Below the pieces are notes generated by a model that made no database searches, was not told where the DNA came from, and saw only the letters and a program-made list of their open reading frames with translations. Below are positions 35,613 through 46,153 of a DNA stretch of 64,000 nucleotides, in pieces. A program made the translations under genes and the position numbers. Origin of the DNA: Gracilariopsis chorda (lineage: Eukaryota > Rhodophyta > Florideophyceae > Gracilariales > Gracilariaceae); the NCBI GenBank assembly GCA_003194525.1, contig NBIV01000065.1:62001-126000 (forward strand), in the 5' to 3' direction. Each line of letters starts with the position of its first letter. Within the stretch, counting starts at the first letter, position 1.

Positions 35613-38600
35613 GGTGCCCTCAGAGTTGAGGTTGAAGGCGCCCGAGGCGTCACTGCCTCGCTCCCCGGTCAAAATCCTTACTAGGAAACAGGCCGTCTCA
35701 GACGTGAACTCTGAACACTTTGGTGTTCTGCGTCGACCGTGGAAACGTGTTCGAAACAACCGGTTCCCGGACAGAGTTTTGGTAATGGCCAGGAGAAAGT
35801 ACAAGGTATATGCTGACCTTGGCCTTTCCACCCAGTTTATGGTGCGAGTTCTCACTGTTTTGGACACAGGTGCATGCCTGAATTTCATCGTTGAGTCGCT
35901 CCTGCCACCGTCGTTGCAGTCTCAGATCCGCCATGGCGTGATACCGGATGTCGCGGCTGCGAATGATAACCCGTTATCAACGGTTGGGACAATCGACCTG
36001 GTCGTGCGCCTTGGCTCCTTTCTTGTGAAACTCGACTTTATTGTTTGTCGGAAACTTGCCGCCCCTTTGATCTTGGGATGCGACTTCTGTGACAGATTCG
36101 TCGATGCCATCAGGCCCCTTCTAAGACGTGTAGAAATGGAAGACGGCTCCTCCGTTCCGATCGTACGTCGTCCTCTACGACGTGCCTCGAAGAAGCACGT
36201 TCCATTACCTGCTGCGCAGGAACCCCCACCGGCTTCCCGGGACTCTACAAAGCTCGGCGTTGCCACGTCTGTCCAACCCCCACCGGAATCCCAAGTTTGG
36301 GTACGAGTCACTTCCCGTCAACACGGTTTACGAGTAATTCAACCCCTTTCATCCCGATATGATAGGTATCGACTCGCCGTGGCGAATGGAGTAGCTCAAA
36401 TTGAGCCCGACAAACTGTTCAACGTGCTGGTCGCCCATCTAGGCTCTATACCCCAGTCACTGGTGAAAAACCAAGTCATTGGTTCGGTAATGCCCCACCC
36501 CACCGCGATGGTTCCCACGAGAATGACCGCCTCCGATGTCCTCGGTCTCGTTCACTCTAAGGAGGGGGAGGACACTGCCGTTCAAATGCCGAAATGATCG
36601 GATGCTAAGCCCGTTCCAACGATTTACGACCGGATTGATCCCGTGAAAGAACTCGAGGAACTCGACCTCGGTCATGTGCCAGAATCGCACCGTGAACGTC
36701 TCCGTGAGATGCTACGGAATTTCACCACGATGTGGGATGGCTCCCTAGGGGAGATTAATACAACGGAGCACCGGATTGACTTGCTACCTGATACCAGGCC
36801 GATCGCTCAGCACCCCTATAGGGCAGGCCCTGAAGCTCGAGAACAGGAAGAATTCCAAGTGGAAAAGATGCTCCGAGCTGGAGTAATAGAACCGGCTCAG
36901 TCGCCGTGGGCATCCCCAGTGGTACTGGCTCCGAAACCGGATCGATCCTGGCGCTTTTGCATCGACTACCGTCGACTGAACGCCGTAACCATCAAGGATG
37001 TGTACCCGATCCCACGAATGGATGAGTACATCGATTCACTCGGAAATGCTACCGTTTTCACGGCTCTAGACGCCAATTGGGGATACTGGCAGGTGCCTGT
37101 CAGGGAACAGGACCGCGACAAGACTGCTTTTGTCTGTCACTCCGGACTGTACCGTTTCAAACGGATGCCTTTTGGTTTGACCAATGCTCCCGCTACTTTC
37201 CAGCCTGCTATCGACATACTACTGGCTCGCTTCAAATGGCGTACATGCCTCGTCTACCTGGACGATATCATAGTATTCTCAGATAATCTGGATGACCACC
37301 TCACACAAGTGAGAGATATCATGACCACGCTACGTGAGGCTGGAGTTACTCTCAAGTTGAGGAAATGTGAGTTCTTTACAGATACAGTGAAGTATCTGGG
37401 CCACATAATCCGCCCTGGGCGTGTGATGATCGAGGAAGCTCGAGTTAAGTCACTCCGTCAAGCGAAGGAACCCGCCACTCAAATGGAACTACGCTCCTTT
37501 CTAAGATTAGTCAACGTCTATCGACGGTTTATCCCGAATTGTGCGGATATCTCAGCACCCTTGAACGCGCTCTTGCGGAAAGGCCAACCACCGAAATTGG
37601 AACCCTTTACGTCATTCGAGACGGAGGCGTTTAACTCCCTCAAGGAGGCTGTAACATCAGCACCGATCTTATCGTTCCCGAAACCCGGACTACCGTTTAC
37701 CGTAGACACGGATGCTAGTGACTACCAAATAGGTTGCGCTCTCTTTCAGACAACTCCCGAAGGAGAACGAACCCCTATTGGGTACTGGTCACGCTCACTG
37801 AATGTTCACGAGCGGAATTACTCCGTCTCAGAGAAAGAGTGTCTTGCAGTTGTGTGGGCACTCTCCACTCTCCGCCCCTATCTTATGGGTGTGCACTTCA
37901 CCGTTTACACGGATCACTCTTCATTACGATGGCTCATGACAGTCTCTGAACCGTCAGGCCGCTTAATGCGTTGGAGGCTACGCCTGGCGGAATTTGACTT
38001 CGAGGTGATCTACAAGAAGGGCACAAAGAACGCTCAGGCGGACGCGCTGTCGCGTTTACCCACGGATGGTGAAACTCTACCCGCTGGGGACGAGGACATT
38101 CCTTGCTTCGTCGTCGACGGTCGAGAACCGGAGGCCCCGGACCGTGAACCCGATAACTCGGATGAAGAACCGGAATCGGATGATGAACTGGACGCACTAC
38201 TCGTCTTGGACGATGCTCAGAAACCCCCACCGCGTAATTTCGTGCCAATAACCCCGGAGGAGATGGTCAGAGAACAACAAGGTGATCCCTTCTGTACTCA
38301 GATTCGCGCCCGACTTAATGGCGGTGCGCAACTCCCTTTCGAGGTGAATGATGTTGGATATCTCGTCAGGACGGTTCAAACAACCCCACAGGTAGTGGTA
38401 CCGCATACTGTACAATCTAGAGTGTTGCACTTGTCGCACTATGCGAAACTTGGTGGAAACGCCGGTGGACGGAAAATTTACCTCACGTTGCGACGGAGTT
38501 AGTATTGGCCTGCCATGGCTGTGGACTGCTACGCGACTGTGCGGTCATGCACGGAGTGTGACAAAAACCAGGTCAAACTCCGGAAGTACTCAACGAAGTT

Positions 38601-41124
38601 GAAGTTATTTACCGCACGGGCCACTCTCGAGTTTGTCGCAATTGACTTCTTGGGACCGTTGCTCACCAAAAAGCGTGGACATAAGTTTTTACTCGTTATC
38701 ACGGATCGTTTCTCCAAGTTGGTTCGCACCGTACCTTTACGGAAGATATCCGCTTTCGCGGTGGCGCAAGCCTTCGTCACCCATTGGGTATTTGTCTACG
38801 GACCACCGGTTAACATTCTATCCGATAACGGAAAGCAATTCACATCGCGATTCTTTGAGGACGTGTGTCGGATTCTCGATATCAAGAATCTGTTCACAAC
38901 GACCTACCACCCCCAGTGTAATGGGCAAGTCGAGCGGTTTAACCGAACGCTGTTAGCCTCTCTCCGTTCTTACGTTGCTGATCACCCCAAACCATGGGAC
39001 CTGTACACTGACGCCTTGACGTTTGCATATAACACACAGGTACACCATACAACGGGTTTGACTCCATTTGAATTGGTACTTTCGCGTCATCCGCCCGCCG
39101 TAGCGTTGGAACCCCAGCCTACGCTGGCAAACTTCCCTTCCGTGAAGGATTATCGCCAAAGATGGAAAGCGTGGCTTACGAAGTTAATCCCTGTCGCCCG
39201 GAGCTCCATGGCACGAGCACAGGCCGCGTACCAGCGTGATTTTGACTCTCGTGTACGAGGTACAGCACCGCCAATTACGGAGGGTGACTATGTCTTCGTC
39301 CGTAAGGAGCATTGGAACCCTGATAAGGAGAAACGGCATAAGCTCTCACCCGTCGCGGACGGTCCCTACAAGGTCATATCAGTGGATAACGACACCTTAG
39401 CGGTGGAAATGAACGACGCTCATGAGCAGATTTCCCGCGATCGCGTTTTTATGGCACTGCCACCCTCCGTAGAGGTTGCTTACCAAGATGAGAACCAACA
39501 CACTCCGGTGGAACAACCCACATCTGTGGTTAACAGGCCTTCTGTGTTGTCACACCCTTCAAGGGGACTCTGAGATATACCGTCCTTATCGGACGCAGGC
39601 CCGAATGGCCTCTATTCTCTAACGCCACCGCGCGGTGTCTATCCCCGCAGTTTGGGCGCTTCTACCACTCCCCATGCCGCTTCGTCTAAGGAGGGGGAGG
39701 AGGACCCTAACACTGAAACCGCTTCGTCGCGTCATGACAACCGTGGTGCACGGACCTCCGGACACATCGAAAAGGATAATAGTGGACCGAGAATTCCGTC
39801 TACTGACGTGCCATCTTCGCATTTGCGCGCTACAGCTACCGCTGAACCCTCTCGAGGAAGTTCTACCGCATCTGCCCCAGATCGCACTCCCACCGGGATT
39901 CTAGTCGCCAAAATGCACCACGCAGTGGTAAGTCTCTCGCCAAAGTGAAGTCGTTGCAGGAAACTATTCGCGTTCGCGATACTGAACCGGCTGTGCCGTC
40001 GAGCGTTGATCCGCATTCCGTGGGTCACGGTTCGTCAACAACAGCTACGCTGGATAATGCAGAGCAGGCCCTCGCGGGATCCTCTGAGCCGACTACACCG
40101 GAAGTGGTAACTCCTACTGCACTGCAGAACACACTGGCCAGGCCGGGCAAGCACACCGTACAGGACGGAAGAAAAACGACCAGCAAGCTGGATTCTGGTT
40201 TAGGACCATCGCGCAGTCGCGAACTCACTCCGAGTGTCTCGGTTGATCCCGACAGTGTCGCCGAAGTCGCACCGGTCACTCCGGAAGGAAAGCACGTCAA
40301 AGACGGAAATACTTCGTCGCCGAAGCGAGACAACACACCGGCAGCACCGTTGCAACCGCCCTCACGTGAGGAGGCGGAACGCAAGACGGCGCGGACAACC
40401 CTCGACCATCCGTGGCAAACGGCACGTGACCCCGACACCGTACGGACGGCAAAGGCACCAATTACCGCCCGAGGCGAGTCGACGCGTACTGTACGACGCA
40501 CCGTGGTGCAACCGACTTCGTCGTCTGAAGCACCCCGTCAAGACGGATATCTACACACAAACCTGTGGTTCGCGACTCAGATGCTCATCTTTCAGATGCG
40601 TTAGAAGCCCCTCAAAGGGTATCGTCAATAGATGCCCCTCAAGAAGTGAAGAAACCGCGAAGCGGGATACTTTAACCCACAGCAAAGAACCCGATACGCA
40701 CCGTCAAGTGGTCGACGCAACCGGCCGTGCCGAGGACCTCCAGGCCCGCGAAGCGGATGAACCTACCCGGAAACCGGTTAATGACCCCTCTAAGGGCATG
40801 GAAAGGCAGTACCAAGGCGTGCCCCTTCCGGGGAAGACTGTCCAACACCCAGCATTGGTGGTAGAGCCTGCCGTGCAGGACGCGATAATGCGAACACGGC
40901 GAGGCCGGGAAATCTACAAACAGGAGTTTGTTGTTGACCACATTGTGGAACATTCTTACCATCCAGATTGTTACATCCAGTACCGCGTACGCTGGTACGG
41001 TTTCGGGCCCGAATATGATTCGGATGAGCCGATAGAGCACCTCCCACGTTCGAAAGTGGTGTCATATCATCGCAGAACGCGAACGGGAATCCCGGCATCG
41101 GTGATAAACGCCCAAGTGGGATAA
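35578..41124 (+). pseudogene. Element D pol: protease, RT, RNase H, integrase, chromodomain
   Basis: Domains in order: aspartic protease with LDTG (about 35863); RT with FCIDYRRLN (36957) and YLDD (37253-37264); RNase H with TVDTDASDYQIG (about 37700) and TDHSS (37912); integrase with the Cys pair CTECDK, AIDFLGPL (first Asp, 38641), LSDNGKQF (second Asp) and NGQVERFNR (Glu); a linker of more than 400 residues rich in Ser, Thr, Pro, Asp and Arg; and a chromodomain (about 40930-41080) with VVDHIVEHSY, IQYRVRWYGFG and EPIEHLP. Breaks: TGA 36595, TAG 38500, TGA 39571, and two apparent frame changes near 39.9 and 40.6 kb. The catalytic residues of RT and integrase remain. Chromodomains direct integration into particular chromatin in chromoviruses. 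Confidence 0.85.
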
Positions 41125-41129
41125 GCAAA

Positions 41130-41215
41130 CCACTGCGGTGGTAGGAAGGAAAAGAAGGATCGAGTTGTGGTGTGGAAAGGAAGAAAGGAAAGGAAAGAAG
41201 AAGGAACACAAGTCA
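41130..41215 (+). other. Purine-rich tract between pol and antisense ORF of D
   Basis: Nearly all purine on the plus strand (runs such as GGAAAGGAAGAAAGGAAAGG). It could act as an internal polypurine tract, or be part of the 3' region of the antisense gene. Confidence 0.4.
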
Positions 41216-41313
41216 ACTTGGGTTCTATTCGATACGATCGATGGAACACCGAATAGTCGAAGGACTACACTACGTCACAAGGTTGCACCCCCATGGTGAG
41301 GGAACACGCCCCC

Positions 41314-42953
41314 TTACGGGTTGGAACCGCCCTCACCTTGGTGGCTATTTCCCTGGAGTCGGGCAATCAGAGCATCCCGCATCGCGGTGACATCGCCACT
41401 GGCCTCGTTACCTCCCAGCCCCACTTGGCGGAGGAACTGAGAGATCACGGCAGCCTGACCGGCAAGGGCCACGTTCGCCTCACCTGGCGTAGAGGACCCA
41501 CCAGTGGGAAGACCGACCGACGGATTGGACGGCTGACTCACAGGGGCGACTCCAGGAGCATCCATACCATATGGTTCTCCCTCCGCCTCGGCGTGAACGG
41601 CACCTTCGTTGGGCTCGTTGTCGAACATCGGATCCTCACCGTCGTAGACGTTGTAGTACTCATTGGCGTCAACAAAACCGGTCGGATGCCCCTCGGGGAT
41701 ATACCTCGGTGCAAAACGGAGCTCGTTCGCTTCCTCCGCGGAGATCTCATGCCCCTCCCAAGGGCTGAAGTAGATGAAGTCACCCCCGAGCGGAGTTCGA
41801 CGCCCTTGCGACAGGTCCTGTATCCTGCTACCGGCAGTACGCCCACTCTGCTCTAGAGGAACCGAAGCCCAGTCAACCTGGTCGATGAAATCGAGGAGCT
41901 CCGCTACGTCGTCAGCGTTTGCCTCACCACCTAGTGGGATTCGTAAGTCCAGCGCTCGGATGGCGGCACGGACCCGCAACGGGATGAACCACAGTCTGTA
42001 CTGGTCATAAACCTCCCAGAGGATGAAAGCCGCTGTGCGGACCGCCCATTCGGTGACCGCCACGGACCAGAGCCCGGACTGAGGATCCTCGATGAGGTAT
42101 GAGCCGTAATACGTGATCACGGGAGGCAACTCGATGTAGCAACCTCGGCAGGCTTCGAGATGCGACCACCACGGTGGAATCGGAACGTACCGACCCCGTC
42201 GGCTGACCACGCGGATGCGTTCGACTTCTACGTTCTGATACGGAATCAAATACCCGAATCAGGACCGTGCTCGCCGCTCAAAGCGTATCCTCGACAAGAA
42301 GTTGGCCCTCGCCAAGCGATGCATATAGCGGAATTCAGCCCGAATGATCGGTCGTGTCCAGCACACTGCGTCTTGGCACGCCACGGGGTTGCTTATCCAC
42401 GAGAGTGTTTCTAAACCCGCGAGGCGGTCGAGGTACCCCATTTCACCTTGGGTGCGATACAAGCCGATGTCGGAGCCCATACCATCGGGGATGGGATCTC
42501 GAAGGGAGCCCGGCGAAGCCGTTGATGACCAAGTAAGACCAACGCCGCGTGCGCGGAAGCTGTTGATTCCCGACCCCGTCGGATTTCCGTGTGCACGGGT
42601 ATCGCTACGCGATTGCGCCAATCCCACGAAGTGGTCACAATTGCCGGAACGTCACCCGGGAGCATCCCGTTTCCATCGGTATACATCGCCAGAAGCGCAT
42701 CATTGAACACCGCAGTCGGGTGGAACCACGGCGCCAGCCGGAGAGTCATCGCATGTTGCGAAGGCTGCAGCCCGACCAGCATGTCGTACGACGCCCACGC
42801 TGTCGTTGGATACCCTCCCGCGGGAGCCACACTCGCATTTGCGCCTGTTTGTTGCGACGGATTCGAGAGACCGCTTTGCGGTAGAGGCACAGAATGAAAT
42901 CCGAAGAAGTACTGTAACGGTGTGTTGTTGCCGTTGCCGTTGTTGTTGTTCAT
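41314..42953 (-). pseudogene. Antisense accessory ORF of element D (unknown function)
   Basis: On the strand opposite to gag-pol, between pol and the 3' LTR. The likely start is the ATG at 42953-42951, giving a peptide that opens with an Asn/Gly run, and the stop is TAA at 41314. About 545 codons with two lesions: a frameshift near 42560-42600 and a TGA at 42259-42261 (frame continues, perhaps CGA to TGA). The predicted product has a Pro/Gly/Gln-rich start, a well-mixed region rich in Trp, Tyr and Arg (about 42250-41950 encodes several Trp in a helical context), an acidic Asp/Glu/Asn stretch (about 41750-41600) and a Gly/Ser tail. No known domain was recognised; no zinc knuckle and no DDE or YxDD motif. 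Composition is that of real protein, and the lesions are as few as in gag and pol. Confidence 0.7.
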
Positions 42954-43160
42954 CGTAGATGAAGGAAGCCGAGGAAACGGAGAAAAAGGCCGCGAAAGCG
43001 TGTGTGTTGTTGGAAGAACCTCGTGAGAGTTGCTCGCAGATTCGCTGTTCGCAGCTATGTGCTCGTCACCCAGAGTGGGATGGAGAACCGGCGAGCCGGA
43101 CTTACATTTATGAACGCTGCCCGGTGCTTCCGTTGCCATCTTTGATGTCGTACTCGCACC

Positions 43161-43174
43161 TCAGGAGGGGGATA
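43161..43174 (+). promoter_or_regulatory. Polypurine tract of element D
   Basis: CAGGAGGGGGATA immediately before the 3' LTR start TGAAGTG at 43175. Confidence 0.7.
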
Positions 43175-44064
43175 TGAAGTGCAACCCTCTTGAGGGAGGT
43201 TTCCATGGACTTGGTGTTTTTGCCGCTTTCGCGTGTTTATGATTATTACCGCCATTAGCGGGTGTCTCAGCCCTCAGCGGATCCGCACTGTGCACCAGGT
43301 GCACAGCTGTGCATGCGCCGTGTGCCGCCCAAGGCGTGAGTGGACAACGTGTGACACGGATAGTCAAGAGGAGGTTGGCACCACAGTGTGGACATTTAGT
43401 TAATTTATATTTATTGTTTATAATTTATCTACGCTACAGTAGGGGGATTACTACACTATATAGTGGCTCGGCGACCCCGCCCTGACACTGAGTGAACTTC
43501 CCCAACCAGGGTTCTTGGGTCTAAGTCTTTTCCGCTTTCGCGAGTCTTCTACACTCCTCGGAGGTAAAGCCGCGTTACTAACGGTAGACCTATCCATCCT
43601 GCGTCACCAGGAGTATCACCGCCTTGGGCATTTGTCACTTAATCCACCACCGCCGTGTTCTCACCCCCGTATAGGGTTCCTTTGTACCTTTTTCCGTGGT
43701 CCCGTTGGCCCACACCCCCGTCGCCCCTAATCGGGCATCCTCCGTGTTCCGTTACCCCACTCTCGTGGTTTCTACCCCTTTCTGTGGTTGCTCGTCACCG
43801 CTGACGCGTGTCTCTCGTGCCGGTATCCTGTGACGTCTTCCCCCACTTACGTGGACTCGTACTCCTTGGAAGGGCTGCTTTCCCATTCGTGGTGATCCTA
43901 ATCCTACCGTTTCAACTCTCCCCGCTTGGCGTGAGGGTGATCCTCGGCTTTACAACCCGACTTCGTCGTGCTCATGCGGAGAGGCTCCGTTCGCTGTGTT
44001 ACCCTCCAGAGGGGAAGATCCGAACGTCTTCGTGTGTTGTCCCGCTTGCGGGTATTGCACTACA
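43175..44064 (+). repeat. Element D 3' LTR
   Basis: Partner of 32470-33360, followed directly by the second GAACC copy. About 17 to 20 differences were seen by eye. Confidence 0.92.
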
Positions 44065-44092
44065 GAACCTAATCGAGGACTATAACTTCCTC

Positions 44093-44974
44093 CTAACGAT
44101 GTGAAGCATGCCTACGGCGAAGCCTAGTGTGGTTATCATTACGATAACGTGGACGTTTAGAAGAACCATGGGGATTCAAGACTAGTTGCCGGATTTCGGT
44201 GACTTCAAGGAACTCAAAACCACTACCAACGCATGTTTGCAGGGAATTGCGGGCAAAGTACCAATCTGTATGGGTCCATACAGTCAAGGATATGACCATA
44301 ATCAGTATCGATTGCCGAAGTGTGGTAGACGCCTCCAGTTCCATGCAGGGTAAGAAGATAGACTCCAGGAAGAAGATAAACAACATATGTGAGACGAATC
44401 GAGTGACCATGTCCATGAACTATTTGAAGGTTTGCATCACGCTGAGAAAGGTGTTTTTGTAGATCACGGAGATCTCGAATCCGGGGTGCAGGGATACCAA
44501 ACTGTTCAAAGGCATTCTGATAACCTCGGAAACTTTCCTAGTATTCATGGCAAACAGAAGCGTGGAGAGCATGCAGCCCATTGCATAACGCTGCGGGAAG
44601 ACATAAACCAGTCTCGTCCCGGAAGCGAATGGGTGGCACATGCAGTACCTCGTAATCCCTAAGGATGGGATTGGGTTCTCGATAACGGCCAGTAGACATT
44701 CGTAGATAACGTCCTGGGTTCCTACAACCCCACTCATACATTTCGAAAATTGATATAATTCGATTATCCATGCAAAACCTAAAGTTTTGCAGATTCGGTC
44801 ACAGAATGGAACATCGATGCATTCAAAGGGGTGCCGAATATGCGAAGCGTATACAGATCAATGGCGTGTTCGCGCTGAGTAGCTTCGTCCACACCATAAT
44901 AGTATCCATGTTTGAATACTAATTTTTCAATTACCTAATAGTATCCCTCAAGCCTGCCCTAATCGACATTATCC
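44093..44974 (-). pseudogene. Interrupted minus-strand gene, 3' part, cysteine-peptidase-like
   Basis: Minus-strand reading over several frames. The frame entering from upstream continues past TAG (44959-44961) and a second TAG to about 44780. After frame changes, a frame from 44771 gives DETGLCLPAALCN (Cys codon at 44603-44601) and, beyond one TAG (44538), GGVYHTSAIDTDYGHILD (His codon 44324-44322). The last part, in another frame, ends at TAG 44093-44095 with a basic Arg/His tail. A Gly-x-Cys block about 93 codons before a His followed by Asp residues recalls papain-fold peptidases (C39- or OTU-like), but this is inference. The segment needs at least three frame corrections, so it is dead. 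It could be a host gene or the accessory gene of element C. Confidence 0.5.
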
Positions 44975-44979
44975 CTCAC

Positions 44980-45812
44980 TGTGGTGCAATACCCCAAAGG
45001 GGAAAAACACCGAAAGAAGTTCGGGATCTTCCTCTCACGAGGTGAACCCAGTTGGGTAGAGCCCTCCAAGAGGTGTCACGGCGAAGCCGGTTTGTAAGAC
45101 CAGGGACACCTGTCGCGACTTGCGCAGGGAGGTGAAGGCGAAGAATCGGTATCCGCGTGAGCGGGGTGTGATCCTCAGTAGAGGTATGTTTCCACGTAAG
45201 TGGGGATGTGTGAGCGGGTGCACACAGGAGGGCCGCGGGTAGCGGGATGTACTATACTGAAAAGGGGGAAAGGAGGAGAGTGAAGGGAAAGGAGGAAGAG
45301 TGGGCGAGGGTGAGTCGCGAGAGCGACGAACAAATACGGCAATGCCGGTGGACAGGACTCCCTATACAGGGCGAAACACCAATGCAATTGGAACAATTAT
45401 ACTCCCAAGGATCGGTCTCTTTAGGTGTGCAAGGGGGTTAGAGGTCCCGTGGTTCACGGCGTTTCCCTCCAAGGAGGAGTTGAGAATGCGCGGAAGCGGC
45501 AACAACTAGAGCCAATTCCCCAGGTTGGGGTCCCTTGTTGGGGAAGGTTTATTGGTGCGACGGCAGTGCGCCGTCGCACTAAGTACTAGCTTCCCAGAAA
45601 TGGGTGTGAAAATAATAAATAAAAGCAACTAAAATACTCCACATTCCGTGGCAACGTCCACTACTGTGGCCAACCGCCAATTGACCCAAAACCGTGTCCC
45701 ACGTGTCCATATCCACCATTGTGGGGTGTAGTACATATACACACTACACAACCGATAATATCGGGAAAGCATTCAAGTACCAAGAATCCCTCCCTGAGGG
45801 CGTTGCACTTCA
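44980..45812 (-). mobile_element. Solo LTR 2 (gypsy D-related family)
   Basis: Read on the minus strand it starts TGAAGTGCAACGCC and ends TTGCACCACA. Perfect target duplication CTCAC at 44975-44979 and 45813-45817. It matches solo LTR 1 over most of its length but keeps an extra 90-bp core (about 45525-45620) with an 8-bp stem (GCGACGGC and GCCGTCGC), AATAAA and TTCCCCAAC on the minus strand. Inserted in the reading frame of the interrupted minus-strand gene. Confidence 0.88.
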
Positions 45813-45884
45813 CTCACGGAAAGTGTCAGCCCCGAATGGTAAATATCATTGAAAAAAAGCTCCTCCCATGCGGAATCGTACAGT
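45813..45884 (-). pseudogene. Interrupted minus-strand gene, middle part
   Basis: Between the copia element E and solo LTR 2. On the minus strand it encodes a 21-codon stretch including AWEELFFNDIYHSG. Its frame joins exactly to the 5' part (50931-51204) when E and one ACAGT copy are removed, and to the 3' part when solo LTR 2 and one CTCAC copy are removed. Confidence 0.6.
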
Positions 45885-46153
45885 TGTCGGTTACGTACTC
45901 TTTCCGTAGTTCCAAAAGCCGGAACACGTATATTGTCAGCTAAACACGTACAATCAATAACGAAGGACCAGAGTCCGGGACGTGAAGCCCCAAGTAACCC
46001 AAAGGTCGCGTAGGTAACCTTATATAAACCCACCAATCTACCGGAGCTAAGAGAAGCTCCTTGTGCCGCATTTGTTGTTTAAGCTTAGCTGAACGTTCTC
46101 ACACTGCGTTTACGACAATGAACATCGACCACATATCAGAAGTTCAAGCAACA
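45885..46153 (+). repeat. Element E 5' LTR, containing the gag start
   Basis: TGTCGGTTACG to GCAAGCAACA-type end. TATA box TTATATAAAC at 46020-46029. The first ATG after it (46118) opens gag, so the last 36 bp of the LTR encode the first 12 gag residues. Precedent: yeast Ty1, whose TYA gene also starts inside the LTR. Confidence 0.88.
46020..46029 (+). promoter_or_regulatory. TATA box of element E
   Basis: TTATATAAAC in the 5' LTR, repeated in the 3' LTR at about 50789-50798. It lies about 90 nt before the gag ATG. Confidence 0.65.

Larger units (their letters stand above)
32470..44064 (+). mobile_element. Complete Ty3/gypsy chromovirus-like element D
   Basis: An 11.6-kb element bounded by LTRs of 891 and 890 bp and a perfect 5-bp target duplication GAACC (32465-32469, 44065-44069). 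Internal order is primer site, gag, pol (protease, RT, RNase H, integrase, long linker, chromodomain), purine-rich tract, an antisense ORF, polypurine tract and 3' LTR. The LTRs differ by roughly 2% by eye, so the insertion is fairly recent. Only a few stops and frameshifts damage the coding parts. The antisense ORF and long linker account for its unusual length. Confidence 0.92.

Noticed and set aside
41293-41856. 187-codon plus-strand frame in element D
   Set aside because: It overlaps the antisense ORF, whose longer frame and better amino-acid mix make it the more likely coding strand.
43095-43125. GTAAGT splice donor on the minus strand before the antisense ORF of element D
   Set aside because: No convincing branch point and AG acceptor before the ATG at 42953; the motif can occur by chance.
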